DNA of 64,000 nucleotides from Lachnospiraceae bacterium (GTDB lineage Bacteria; Bacillota; Clostridia; Lachnospirales; Lachnospiraceae). Under the pieces are notes generated by a model. It did no database searches and had not been told where the DNA came from. It saw only the letters and a list, made by a program, of their open reading frames with translations. The DNA lies in assembly GCA_910575565.1 (NCBI GenBank), contig CAJTFL010000001.1, positions 248,001-312,000 on the forward strand, given 5' to 3'. Shown piece after piece: positions 17,498 through 26,049 of this stretch; the first letter of the stretch is position 1; every line of letters begins with the position of its first letter. A program made the translations under genes and the position numbers.

Positions 17498-17975
17498 TAA
17501 AGGCCTGCATGGCCTGCATCATCAGCTGGATGTTATCCAGCTTAGACTGCTGTTCCGGGGAGAGGATGGCTCTGAGCTTTTCCAGCATGGCCGCGGAGGA
17601 GGGAGGCTCTGGGGAGGGCGAGGGTGAAGGGATAGGGGCGGTTTCCTGGTAGTTCCTTCGGATCTGGAAGCCCTGCATAATATTAATGATCACATCTAAA
17701 AAGTCCTGCTCCTGGCTGGTCCCGTAAGGCTTCATGGCATTCAGCATTTCCACCGGGGAAGATTTATCCTGCCCCACAGAGCAGATCCCCATCTCCCCTT
17801 CGCCGCCCTCGCGAAAAAGCTCCGCCGTGCGTATCAGCTCATTGCCTTTGACCAAAAGCGATAAAAACCGCTGCTGGGAAATCTGCATATAGGGAAGGGC
17901 TGCTTTGATCATCTGAAGATGGTGGTCGCCGATTAAGTAGTCAAGGTCTGTCAGTTTAAATTCATCTTTTTCCAT
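17493..17975 (-). CDS. Hypothetical protein (160 aa) with Pro-rich linker
   Basis: The family is not recognised. The N-terminal about 115 residues look helical and include DYLIGDHHLQMIKAALPYM. A short P-S-P-S-P-rich linker follows near residue 120, then a C-terminal helix containing LSPEQQSKLDNIQLMMQAM. That C-terminal motif matches motifs in the adjacent 93-residue gene, so the two may be functionally linked. The ribosome binding site is weak (GGATGATG). The stop codon lies in the arm of an intergenic repeat. Confidence 0.6.
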   Translation of the reverse strand: MEKDEFKLTDLDYLIGDHHLQMIKAALPYMQISQQRFLSLLVKGNELIRTAELFREGGEGEMGICSVGQDKSSPVEMLNAMKPYGTSQEQDFLDVIINIMQGFQIRRNYQETAPIPSPSPSPEPPSSAAMLEKLRAILSPEQQSKLDNIQLMMQAMQAFT

Positions 17976-18072
17976 CAATCATCATCCCAATCTTTCTTTG
18001 CTCTTATGTATATGAACGGTGTACGGGATTTATTCCGCTGCATATGATAGTTTTAGAAGGAGGTTTTTTGAG

Positions 18073-18213
18073 ATGGTTTATGGAAAGCTGATTATCGATG
18101 GCAATGCCGTATATGAGATAGATGAGGACTGCATGGAAAAGCGCCGCGAGTATTTAAGGCAGTTAGAGCATCAGGAAGAAAAGGGAAAAGAGGGAGGGAA
18201 GCGAAGGGGATAA
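18073..18213 (+). CDS. Small hypothetical protein (46 aa)
   Basis: The start is ATG 18073, with an AAGGAGG site 9 bases upstream. The product is short and charged: an N-terminal MVYGKLIIDGNAVYEID segment that could form a beta hairpin, then a Lys/Glu-rich helical tail. No function is assignable. It is supported as a gene by its strong ribosome binding site and by the terminator hairpin that follows. Confidence 0.6.
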   Translation: MVYGKLIIDGNAVYEIDEDCMEKRREYLRQLEHQEEKGKEGGKRRG

Positions 18214-18220
18214 TGAAAAG

Positions 18221-18273
18221 AGGGCGGAAATAATCAAAAAAGGCATCCTTAAACCTGGATGCCTTTCCCGCCC
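18221..18273 (+). terminator. Terminator hairpin after the 46-aa gene
   Basis: AGGCATCC (18241-18248) pairs with GGATGCCT (18257-18264). An outer GGGCGGAAA/TTTCCCGCCC stem extends it to about 18221-18273. Confidence 0.65.
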
Positions 18274-18280
18274 TATGGCG

Positions 18281-18312
18281 GAGCCGGATCAAGAGACGAG
18301 CTGATCCGGCTC
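18281..18312 (-). terminator. Terminator-like hairpin downstream of the Cys-rich gene
   Basis: GAGCCGGATCA (18281-18291) pairs perfectly with TGATCCGGCTC (18302-18312). It lies just beyond the stop of the minus-strand gene at 18330 and probably ends that transcript. Confidence 0.6.
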
Positions 18313-18329
18313 CTTAGGGGCAAATCTCA

Positions 18330-18560
18330 TTAGCAGAAGAACCCGCGCCCGCCGCAGCAGCACAGAAGGATAATAATCCAGCAGAAATCGCCGCCGAAGC
18401 CGAAGCCACAGCCGCAGTTATGTTCGAAGCATCCGTTGCTGCATCCGCCGCCGCCACAGCAGCACAGGATCAGGATTAGAAAAATCAGATTCGAACAGCT
18501 GCCTCCCCCTGTCTGGCACTCGCATCCACACCCACAATTTGTTGCTGCTACATCACTCAT
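18330..18560 (-). CDS. Small Cys/Gly-rich protein of the high-cysteine HCB protein 13-like clostridial group
   Basis: This is a 76-residue product from the ATG with a GGAGG site 7 bases upstream. It is rich in Cys and Gly (CGCGCEC, CCCGGGG, CCCGGRGFFC) with two short hydrophobic stretches (LIFLILIL and WIIILL). Proteins of this look in Clostridia carry the database name 'chorion class high-cysteine HCB protein 13'. Their role is unproven; a cross-linked or metal-binding place in spore or cell surface layers is a guess from composition. Confidence 0.7.
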   Translation of the reverse strand: MSDVAATNCGCGCECQTGGGSCSNLIFLILILCCCGGGGCSNGCFEHNCGCGFGFGGDFCWIIILLCCCGGRGFFC

Positions 18561-18682
18561 GTTTATTCCTCCATGTTTTTCTTTACACTCCATCATATGT
18601 AAGGCTGCTTGCCATAGTTTCCATGAATTTCAAAAAAGTGAAAAACTTTGGAGGAAAAGGAAATTAACCATGTGCCTTTTTT

Positions 18683-18834
18683 GTAACAGTTCAGACGGGG
18701 TATCTTCTTGCCCGCCTACGCCGGACAAGAAGCGTCGGATGTCCATCCGATGTGGGATTTGGTATGAATTTTGGCTTACAAGCGGGTTTGACGCCCCAAA
18801 TTCATGCCAAATTCCCCGCCGTCTGAACTGTTAC
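18683..18834. repeat. 152-bp inverted-repeat element overlapping the PHP gene's 3' end
   Basis: GTAACAGTTCAGACGG (18683 on) is matched by its perfect reverse complement CCGTCTGAACTGTTAC (ending 18834). Inside, GGGATTTGGTATGAATTTTGG-like and CCAAATTCATGCC-like arms pair again, and a CTTCTTG/CAAGAAG hairpin sits near the left end. The element looks like a MITE or large REP. It supplies the last roughly 18 codons of the PHP gene. Confidence 0.75.
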
Positions 18835-19666
18835 GTTCTTTTATTGCGGCCAAAAGCCCATAGGGAAGGTTTAAGCCGCCCCGGCCTGTGCCAATCTGGA
18901 TATCCGGCTTATTTTTTCCATGGAAGTCGGAACCGCCGGTAGGGAGCAGGCCGTGTTTTTCGGCAAGAGCCAAAAGCTGGCTGCTTTGGTGTTCGTTATG
19001 GGAAGAATGGTATACCTCCAGCCCTAAAAGCCCCAATTCCTTCAGCCGGATGATCAGCCGTTCATTCTCCTCCCAGCCAAGCTTATACTGCATGATATGA
19101 GCCAGGGAGGGAAAGGCGCGGTTTTCGCGCAGAAGCCCCATGATTTGTTCCGGGGCAATCTTTTCCTTGCGGATGCAGTAGCGCCCGCCGTACTGTAAGT
19201 AGCGGGAAAAGGCCTGGTTTAAGGAGGAGGCATAGCCCTTCTTCACCAAAACCCTGGCGAAATGGGCGCGGGTGATGGCCGCGTTTGGATTGCCGTCCCT
19301 AAGCTCCTCCAAGGTGATGGCCATACGGTCTGCCTGAAAACGGCTAAGCATTTCCTCATTGCGCTTCCTGCGGATATCCCGAAGCTTTTGGATACCAAGG
19401 GACAGGGCAGGATCCTCCTCGCGGATAAACAGTCCCAGGATATGGATTTCCGTGTCTTGGTAAACGCAGGAGAATTCAATTCCGGGAACCAGCTCGATCC
19501 CGGCGCGCGCTGCCGCCTGCCTGGCTTCCTGAATGCCTGCGGTGGTGTCATGGTCGGTTAAGGCGATGGCGGAAAGGCGGCATCTGGCGGCAAGCTCCAC
19601 CACCTGGGACGGGCTCATCGTCCCGTCGGATGCATTGGAGTGGACGTGCAGATCAATATTGTTCAT
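18776..19666 (-). CDS. PHP-domain phosphoesterase (RNase AM / nucleoside bisphosphate phosphatase-like)
   Basis: The 296-residue protein begins NNIDLHVHSNASDGTMSP, the classic PHP HxH motif, with later metal-binding signatures (LTDHDT, an IELVPGIEFSC segment, SLAHIMQY, and GGSDFHG near the end). Relatives hydrolyse 3',5'-bisphosphate nucleotides or trim RNA 5' ends. ATG at 19666 is chosen because a GGGTGAAAG site precedes it and the HxH motif starts at once; an upstream in-frame ATG at 19699 lacks one. The final residues (about SDGGEFGMNLGRQTRL) are encoded by an inverted-repeat element and are unlikely to be ancestral. Confidence 0.85.
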   Translation of the reverse strand: MNNIDLHVHSNASDGTMSPSQVVELAARCRLSAIALTDHDTTAGIQEARQAAARAGIELVPGIEFSCVYQDTEIHILGLFIREEDPALSLGIQKLRDIRRKRNEEMLSRFQADRMAITLEELRDGNPNAAITRAHFARVLVKKGYASSLNQAFSRYLQYGGRYCIRKEKIAPEQIMGLLRENRAFPSLAHIMQYKLGWEENERLIIRLKELGLLGLEVYHSSHNEHQSSQLLALAEKHGLLPTGGSDFHGKNKPDIQIGTGRGGLNLPYGLLAAIKERNSSDGGEFGMNLGRQTRL

Positions 19667-20040
19667 GGTTTCTTTCACCCTTTTCTTTTTTATTGGCATA
19701 CGTCAAAGATAGTACATTGGAATTTTACCACATTTTCAGCGAAAAGAACAGCGGGAAAAGGTAGGGAAATTTGATTGACAAGGGAAAGCGGGCGTGATAG
19801 GATGGAATAGCGTAATTTGTAAAATATGGAAACGTAGATTTAACATTTATGCAAAAAAAGTTAATAATTTAGTAATTCCTTTTTTGGAAAAGTATGTTAT
19901 ACTATATTTCGACGTAGCAAAAGCGCTATGGTAAGCAAGCAAGATAAATTTACGGCGCGTCCCGGCATACTGCCAAGGGACGTGCTTTATGCCGTATAGA
20001 ACCGAAAATAAAAATTTAACTGGATGACAGGTGGATATAG
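19667..20040. promoter_or_regulatory. Upstream region of the VanW gene with promoter and hairpins
   Basis: A candidate promoter is TTGACA (19775-19780), 17 bp, TAGGAT (19798-19803). Further on, TAGC-AAAA-GCGCTA near 19915-19929 can form a hairpin. A strong one at 19951-19996 has TACGGC pairing with GCCGTA and an inner GCGTCCC/GGGACG stem. The 5' leader would be about 230 nt, which allows RNA-level control. I do not match it to a known riboswitch class. Confidence 0.45.
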
Positions 20041-21969
20041 ATGATGAATGAGTATGAGAGAGGCCGGCGCACGCCGGCAGGGCAGAGTCACGGCAAAAAT
20101 GGGACAAGAAGCAGCAAGGCAAGAAGCTCCTCTTCCTCTTACAGGACGGGGAATTCGCCACATAGAAGCGGCAGTTTTTCAGAGCGGGGAAGCGGCGGGG
20201 CAAGGAGAAGTTCCCATCCCCAAAACCGATCGGCCAGGGGAAGGAACAATTCCCGCTATAAGCGGAAAAACCCTTACGGCTACGGAGGCTTGCCTGGCGG
20301 CTTATGGCCGGTTTTGGTGGGGCTGGTGGTGGTTGTAGCGGCGGTTTCCCTGGTGTTTGGCATGAAGGGGAGGAATTCGGTTACGGAGCCAGAGACCACG
20401 ATGGAGGAAACCACGGTTCCCCCCACGGAATTGAAGAAAGAAGTTAAGGTAGACGGGATTAATATTACAGGCATGAGCATAGACGCCGCAAGGGGCGCGA
20501 TTTTAAAGCAGTATCCCTGGGCCATGAAAGTTACCTACGGGGGAGAGGTATACGAAGTTGCCAATTTAATGGAGCACCAGATTGATCAGCTGTTAAGCCA
20601 GATATACTCTGGCGGCGAGCCGAAGGAATCCTACACTCTGGATACCAAGGGGCTGGAGGAAGTGATCAGCGTCCAGGCGGCGGCCATTGCCCAGAAGTGG
20701 AACAAGGCGGCTAAAAACGGCTCCATTTCCGCTTTCGATCAGGCGGCAAATAAGTTCACTTTCAGCGGAGGGGAAAAGGGCCTGGAAGTGGATGAGGAAA
20801 AGCTGGCTGCGGATATTCAGAAGGCATTGGATAAGAAGCAGTTTGACGCGGTGATCGAGGCGTCGGTAAAGGAGATTGAGCCGGAATTTAACGAGGCTGC
20901 GGCCCGGGAAAAGTATACTACCATCTCTACCTTCACCACCAATACCACGGCCAACAGCAAGCGGAATACAAACGTAAAGCTGGCCAGCCAGGCCATTAAT
21001 GGCACGGTGCTTATGCCGGGAGAGGAATTTTCCTTTAACGAAGTGGTGGGCGAGCGTACCGAGGAAAAGGGCTATCAGGCAGCAGCCGCCTACAATAACG
21101 GGGAAGTTGTCCAGGAGATCGGCGGCGGCGTATGCCAGGTATCCACTACCCTGTATAATGCGGTGCTGAGGGCCGGGTTAAAGACTACGGTTCGCCGTTC
21201 CCATACGTATGAGCCGTCCTACGTAACCCCTGGGCAGGATGCTACTGTAAGCTATGGCGGCCCGGATTATAAGTTTGTCAATAATTCCACCACGGCTATC
21301 GGCATACGGGCAAGCTACGGGGATCAGGTCTGCACCGTTTCCATTTACGGGATTCCGATTTTGGAGGAAGGCGTAAAATATGCCCTCCGTTCAAAAAAGA
21401 TTAAGGATACGGATCTGCCGGCTCCTACGTATGAGGAGGATCCTACCCTTCTGCCGGATGTGGAAAAGGTGAAGAGCCAAGGCAGCCAGGGCAGCTACTG
21501 GGAAACCAGGCTTGAGATTTCCAAGGATGGGGAAATCATCAGCAACGAGGTTGATCATAATACTACCTATAAGGGCCATGCCCCGGTGATTTTGCGGAAT
21601 ACCTCCGGCGTGGTTATTTCGCCGGAGGAGACGACCGCGCCGGAGAGCACGGTAGTTCCCTCTGAGGGGGCGGCGGACGGATTGGTTTCCACCGCAAGCC
21701 CTGGGACGGAGGGGAATGCGGGGACGGAAAGCCGCCCGGCGGAGAGCAGGACATCGGAAAGCCGCCCGGCAGAAACGACGAGAGGCCAGGCTCCGGCAGA
21801 GCCTCAGACCACGGCTCCCTCCGGGAATAACGTTAATCCAGGTGGCCCGGGATTTGTCAGCCCAGGCTCCGGCGGGGCCGGGCAGGCTCCGGCAGATTCT
21901 CAGGCTCCGCTTCCGGCAGGGCCGGGAAGCCAGGATGCGCCGGTAGTTGTGCCGAATCCATTAAGCTGA
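20041..21969 (+). CDS. VanW family protein (YoaR-like), membrane anchored
   Basis: The 642-residue protein has a basic, Ser/Arg-rich cytoplasmic head of about 85 residues, one membrane anchor (about residues 86-108) and an extracellular part. This includes a peptidoglycan-binding-4-like region (about 130-290) and a VanW domain near 300-430 with the GEEFSFNEVVGERT and GGGVCQVSTTLYNA signatures. A long Pro/Thr/Ser/Gly-rich tail follows (about 530-642). VanW was named for its place in vancomycin-resistance clusters, but its biochemical role is unknown; here it stands alone and is probably a cell-wall-linked housekeeping protein. ACAGGTGG precedes the ATG. Confidence 0.9.
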   Translation: MMNEYERGRRTPAGQSHGKNGTRSSKARSSSSSYRTGNSPHRSGSFSERGSGGARRSSHPQNRSARGRNNSRYKRKNPYGYGGLPGGLWPVLVGLVVVVAAVSLVFGMKGRNSVTEPETTMEETTVPPTELKKEVKVDGINITGMSIDAARGAILKQYPWAMKVTYGGEVYEVANLMEHQIDQLLSQIYSGGEPKESYTLDTKGLEEVISVQAAAIAQKWNKAAKNGSISAFDQAANKFTFSGGEKGLEVDEEKLAADIQKALDKKQFDAVIEASVKEIEPEFNEAAAREKYTTISTFTTNTTANSKRNTNVKLASQAINGTVLMPGEEFSFNEVVGERTEEKGYQAAAAYNNGEVVQEIGGGVCQVSTTLYNAVLRAGLKTTVRRSHTYEPSYVTPGQDATVSYGGPDYKFVNNSTTAIGIRASYGDQVCTVSIYGIPILEEGVKYALRSKKIKDTDLPAPTYEEDPTLLPDVEKVKSQGSQGSYWETRLEISKDGEIISNEVDHNTTYKGHAPVILRNTSGVVISPEETTAPESTVVPSEGAADGLVSTASPGTEGNAGTESRPAESRTSESRPAETTRGQAPAEPQTTAPSGNNVNPGGPGFVSPGSGGAGQAPADSQAPLPAGPGSQDAPVVVPNPLS

Positions 21970-21986
21970 AAACGATAATTGCGGGA

Positions 21987-22036
21987 AAGGGAATCCGGAT
22001 ACGCCAAGGAGTATGCGGGTTCCCTTCTTTATTTTG
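21987..22036 (+). terminator. Terminator after the VanW gene
   Basis: AAGGGAA (21987-21993) pairs with TTCCCTT (22020-22026), with partial pairing inside, and is followed by CTTTATTTT. Confidence 0.7.
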
Positions 22037-22110
22037 CCGCAGGCAAAGAATCTGGTAAAGCATGGTTCTTTTAAACGGCAAAAAGTTTTATGTATTTTTT
22101 CATATAATTA

Positions 22111-22139
22111 TTTGCAATTTTAAGATTTATTGTTATAAT
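22111..22139 (+). promoter_or_regulatory. Promoter of nifJ
   Basis: TTTGCA (22111-22116), 17 bp, TATAAT (22134-22139). The surroundings are strongly AT-rich, as expected for a highly expressed gene. Confidence 0.7.
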
Positions 22140-22186
22140 AATATACATGAGTTTTAATATCTACATTTTATTAGGAGGAAAGTAAA

Positions 22187-25100
22187 ATGGCAAGAAAAAT
22201 GAAAACTATGGATGGCAACCAGGCTGCGTCCCATGCGTCTTATGCGTATACCGATGTAGCCGCCATCTTCCCCATCACTCCTTCTTCCGTTATGGCTGAG
22301 CATACGGATGAGTGGGCTACGGATGGGAGAACCAACATCTTTGGACGCACCGTACAGGTAACGGAAATGCAGTCTGAGGCAGGTGCGGCAGGCGCCGTAC
22401 ATGGCTCCCTCTCCGCAGGTGCACTGACCACCACTTACACCGCCTCCCAGGGTCTGCTGTTAATGATCCCCAATCTTTATAAGATTGCCGGCGAGCAGCT
22501 GCCGGGCGTGGTAAACGTTTCCGCACGTGCGATTGCTTCTCATGCATTATCGATTTTCGGCGATCACTCCGACGTATATGCCTGCCGCCAGACCGGCTGT
22601 GCCATGTTATGTGAGTCCAGCGTTCAGGAAGTTATGGATTTAACCCCGGTTGCCCACTGTGCAGCCATTAAGGGCAAGGTTCCCTTTATCAATTTCTTTG
22701 ATGGTTTCCGTACCTCCCACGAGATCCAGAAGATTGAGACCTGGGATTATGAAGATTTAAAGGAAATGGTGGATATGGATGCTGTTGACGCTTTCCGTGC
22801 CAACGCACTGAATCCTAACCATCCCTGCCAGAGAGGTTCCGCACAGAACCCGGATATCTTCTTCCAGGCACGGGAAGCTTGCAACCCCTATTACGATGCC
22901 CTTCCGGCGATTGTTCAGGAATATATGGACAAGGTTAACGCCAAGATCGGCACGGACTATAAGCTGTTCAACTATTACGGCGCTGCGGATGCCGAGCAGG
23001 TAATCGTGGCCATGGGTTCCGCCAATGATACCATTGAGGAGACCATCGACTACATGATTAAGACCAGCGGCGCTAAGGTTGGCGTGGTTAAGGTTCGCTT
23101 ATACCGCCCATTCTGCGCAGAGGCGCTGATCAATGCCATCCCGGATACGGTTAAGAAGATTACCGTATTAGACCGGACCAAAGAGCCGGGCGCTTTAGGC
23201 GAGCCGTTATATCTGGATGTGGTAGCCGCATTAAAGGGTTCCAAGTTTGATGCCGTTCCCGTATTCAGCGGGCGTTACGGCTTAGGCTCTAAGGATACCA
23301 CCCCGGCACAGATTGTTGCCGTATATGAGAATACCGAGAAGGCGAAATTCACCTTAGGTATCGAAGATGACGTAACCAACTTATCCTTAAAGCTGGGCGC
23401 TCCGTTAGTGACTACTCCTGAGGGAACCACCAACTGTAAGTTCTGGGGCCTTGGCGCAGACGGTACGGTAGGCGCGAACAAGAACTCCATTAAGATCATC
23501 GGCGACAACACCGATATGTATGCCCAGGCGTATTTTGATTATGATTCCAAGAAATCCGGCGGCGTTACCATGTCCCACTTAAGGTTCGGACATACCCCCA
23601 TTAAGTCCACCTACCTGATTAAGAAGGCGAATTTCGTAGCCTGCCATAACCCGGCATATATCCGGAAGTACAATATGGTTCAGGAGCTGGTAGACGGCGG
23701 AACCTTCCTGTTGAACTGCCCATGGTCAGATGAAGAGTTAGAGCAGCATCTGCCAGGACAGGTTAAGAAGTTCATTGCAGATCACGGGATTAAGTTCTAC
23801 ACCATCGACGGTGTTAAGATCGGTATCGAGACCGGCATGGGTCCCACCAGGATTAACACGATTTTACAGTCTGCATTCTTTGAGCTGACTGGCATTATCC
23901 CGTCGGATAAGGCTAACCAGCTGATGAAGGATGCTGCCCAGAAGACCTACGGCCGCAAGGGTCAGGACGTGGTAGAGAAGAACTGGGCCGCTATCGATGC
24001 AGGCGCTAAGAATGTGCACGCAGTTTCCGTTCCAGAGTCCTGGAAGGATGCGCAGGATGAAGGCCTGGATTACAAGGTAGTTACTGACGGAAGGAAAGAT
24101 GTTGTTGATTTCGTGAACAATGTTCAGACGAAGGTTTCCGCCCAGGAGGGCAACAGCCTGCCTGTATCTGCGTTCAGCGCTTATGTAGACGGCACGACGC
24201 CGTCCGGTTCCTCCGCATATGAGAAGCGCGGCATCGCAGTAAACGTTCCGGTATGGAATCCGGATAACTGTATCCAGTGTAACTTCTGTTCCTATGTTTG
24301 TCCTCATGCAGTAATCCGTCCAGTGGCAATGACGGCTGAGGAGGCTGCTAAGGCTCCTGCAGGCATGAAGACCAAGGATATGACCGGTATGCCAGGTTAC
24401 AAGTTTGCCATGACCGTTTCCGCCCTTGACTGTACGGGCTGCGGTTCCTGTGCCAATGTATGCCCAGGCATGAAGGGCAACAAGGCTCTGACCATGGAGA
24501 AGCTGGCTGATAATTTAGGCGAGCAGGAGATTTTCGACTTTGGACAGACCCTGCCCATCAAGGAAGAGGTTATTGCCAAGTTTAAGCCCAACACGGTTAA
24601 AGGTTCCCAGTTTAAGCAGCCGCTCTTAGAGTTCTCCGGCGCCTGCGCAGGCTGCGGCGAGACCCCGTATGCGAAGCTGATTACCCAGCTGTTCGGCGAC
24701 AGGATGTATATTGCCAATGCTACCGGATGTTCCTCTATCTGGGGCAACTCCTCACCGTCCACCCCATACACCGTAAACGCTAAGGGACAGGGTCCGGCAT
24801 GGTGTAATTCCTTATTCGAGGATAACGCTGAGTTCGGTTACGGTATGCTGCTGGCTCAGAATGCTATCCGTGAAGGCTTACAGGCCAAGGTTGAGGCTGT
24901 AGCCGCTTCTGACGAGGCTTCCGACGAAGTAAAGGCAGCCTGCAAAGAGTGGTTAGACACCTACAATGTAGGCGCGACCAATGGCGACGCAACGGACAAG
25001 CTAGTGGCTGCATTGGAAGGCATTGACTGCCCGACCTGCAAGGAAATCGTAAAGAACAAAGATTTCCTGTCCAAGAAGTCCCAGTGGGTATTCGGCGGCG

Positions 25101-25723
25101 ACGGATGGGCTTACGACATCGGCTTCGGCGGCGTTGACCATGTGCTTGCTTCCGGCAAGGACATTAACGTTATGGTATTCGATACCGAGGTTTACTCCAA
25201 TACCGGCGGACAGTCCTCCAAGGCTACTCCTACCGGCGCGGTTGCCCAGTTTGCGGCAGGCGGCAAGGATGTAAAGAAGAAAGATATGGCATCTATCGCC
25301 ATGAGCTACGGCTACGTATACGTGGCGCAGATCTCTATGGGCGCTGACTATGCACAGACCGTTAAGGCTCTGGCAGAGGCAGAGGCTTATCCGGGTCCGT
25401 CCTTAATCATCGCTTACGCTCCGTGTATCAACCACGGCATTAAGAAGGGCATGGCTAAGGCGCAGACCGAGGAGAAGCTGGCGGTAGAGTGCGGCTACTG
25501 GCATCTGTTCCGCTTCAATCCGGCTGCTGAGAATAAGTTTACCTTAGACAGCAAGGAGCCGAAGATGGAAGGCTATCAGGATTATTTGAAGGGTGAGGTT
25601 CGTTACCTGTCCTTAGCCATGAAGAATCCGGAGAGGGCGGCCAAGCTGTTCGCAAAGAACGAGGCAGAGTCCAAGGCAAGGTATGAGTACCTGAAGAAGC
25701 TGGTAGATGTTTATAAGGCTTAG
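22187..25723 (+). CDS. nifJ: Pyruvate:ferredoxin (flavodoxin) oxidoreductase
   Basis: The 1178-residue single-chain enzyme has all fused domains in order. The N-terminal pyrimidine-binding domain contains FPITPSSVMAEHTDEWA. A transketolase-C-like domain and the gamma domain follow. Two 4Fe-4S motifs, CIQCNFCSYVCPH (about 694) and CTGCGSCANVCPG (about 749), come next. The C-terminal thiamin-diphosphate domain has a third cluster's Cys (GACAGCGETPY) and GDGWAYDIG (about 970). It decarboxylates pyruvate to acetyl-CoA and reduces ferredoxin, central to clostridial fermentation. TTAGGAGG precedes the ATG and a consensus promoter lies upstream. Codon use differs from its neighbours in the direction expected for high expression. 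It appears monocistronic. Confidence 0.97.
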   Translation: MARKMKTMDGNQAASHASYAYTDVAAIFPITPSSVMAEHTDEWATDGRTNIFGRTVQVTEMQSEAGAAGAVHGSLSAGALTTTYTASQGLLLMIPNLYKIAGEQLPGVVNVSARAIASHALSIFGDHSDVYACRQTGCAMLCESSVQEVMDLTPVAHCAAIKGKVPFINFFDGFRTSHEIQKIETWDYEDLKEMVDMDAVDAFRANALNPNHPCQRGSAQNPDIFFQAREACNPYYDALPAIVQEYMDKVNAKIGTDYKLFNYYGAADAEQVIVAMGSANDTIEETIDYMIKTSGAKVGVVKVRLYRPFCAEALINAIPDTVKKITVLDRTKEPGALGEPLYLDVVAALKGSKFDAVPVFSGRYGLGSKDTTPAQIVAVYENTEKAKFTLGIEDDVTNLSLKLGAPLVTTPEGTTNCKFWGLGADGTVGANKNSIKIIGDNTDMYAQAYFDYDSKKSGGVTMSHLRFGHTPIKSTYLIKKANFVACHNPAYIRKYNMVQELVDGGTFLLNCPWSDEELEQHLPGQVKKFIADHGIKFYTIDGVKIGIETGMGPTRINTILQSAFFELTGIIPSDKANQLMKDAAQKTYGRKGQDVVEKNWAAIDAGAKNVHAVSVPESWKDAQDEGLDYKVVTDGRKDVVDFVNNVQTKVSAQEGNSLPVSAFSAYVDGTTPSGSSAYEKRGIAVNVPVWNPDNCIQCNFCSYVCPHAVIRPVAMTAEEAAKAPAGMKTKDMTGMPGYKFAMTVSALDCTGCGSCANVCPGMKGNKALTMEKLADNLGEQEIFDFGQTLPIKEEVIAKFKPNTVKGSQFKQPLLEFSGACAGCGETPYAKLITQLFGDRMYIANATGCSSIWGNSSPSTPYTVNAKGQGPAWCNSLFEDNAEFGYGMLLAQNAIREGLQAKVEAVAASDEASDEVKAACKEWLDTYNVGATNGDATDKLVAALEGIDCPTCKEIVKNKDFLSKKSQWVFGGDGWAYDIGFGGVDHVLASGKDINVMVFDTEVYSNTGGQSSKATPTGAVAQFAAGGKDVKKKDMASIAMSYGYVYVAQISMGADYAQTVKALAEAEAYPGPSLIIAYAPCINHGIKKGMAKAQTEEKLAVECGYWHLFRFNPAAENKFTLDSKEPKMEGYQDYLKGEVRYLSLAMKNPERAAKLFAKNEAESKARYEYLKKLVDVYKA

Positions 25724-25768
25724 TTTATAATCCGTATGGGATGAGAGAGTTTAGATAAGAGATTTGCA

Positions 25769-25797
25769 GGCAGGAGCAGGGAAGTTTTGCTCCTGCC
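25769..25797 (+). terminator. Terminator-like hairpin after nifJ
   Basis: GGCAGGAGCA (25769-25778) pairs with TGCTCCTGCC (25788-25797). A T-run appears only about 13 bases later, so termination may be partial. Confidence 0.55.
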
Positions 25798-25816
25798 AAT
25801 GTGAAGCATTTTTTCA

Positions 25817-25950
25817 TTTCATAGGAAATTGCGTCCTATGAAACAAAAACGCTCCGCTTGGGATCGCACTGCGGCGGAAAGGAATCATGTTGCTGAAGCG
25901 ACCAGCCGCAGGCGGAGAATCCTGCGGAGCAGGATTCTTTTTTATAAAAC
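25817..25950. other. Series of hairpins between nifJ and the ytr operon
   Basis: TTTCATAGGA pairs with TCCTATGAAA (25817-25843). Then CTCCGC..CTGCGGC pairs with GCCGCAG..GCGGAG (about 25850-25915). Finally GAATCCTGC-GGA-GCAGGATTC followed by a T-run (about 25916-25943) is a strong intrinsic terminator. The middle part resembles other structured intergenic elements in the window. An in-frame stretch across it lacks a ribosome binding site and is not called as a gene. Confidence 0.6.
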
Positions 25951-25966
25951 CGTAAGAAACAGCTTC

Positions 25967-26035
25967 TTGACAAAGCTGTTTCTTTTTGCTATAACTGTAT
26001 TAACACTATTAATACAGTTAAAATAGTTAATACAG
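25967..26035 (+). promoter_or_regulatory. Promoter and palindromic operator of the ytrA-type operon
   Basis: TTGACA (25967-25972), 17 bp, TATAAC (25990-25995) forms a near-consensus promoter. Overlapping its -10 is a perfect inverted repeat, ACTGTATTAA-N5-TTAATACAGT (25994-26018). A further half-site, TTAATACAG, lies at 26027-26035, 18 bp from the matching half. The placement predicts autorepression by the GntR protein encoded immediately downstream. Confidence 0.8.
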
Positions 26036-26049
26036 AAAGGAGCAAAAGT

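Noticed and set aside
25829-26026. Open frame of 65 codons between nifJ and the GntR gene
   Set aside because: It runs through a terminator, the promoter and the operator of the downstream gene and has no ribosome binding site.
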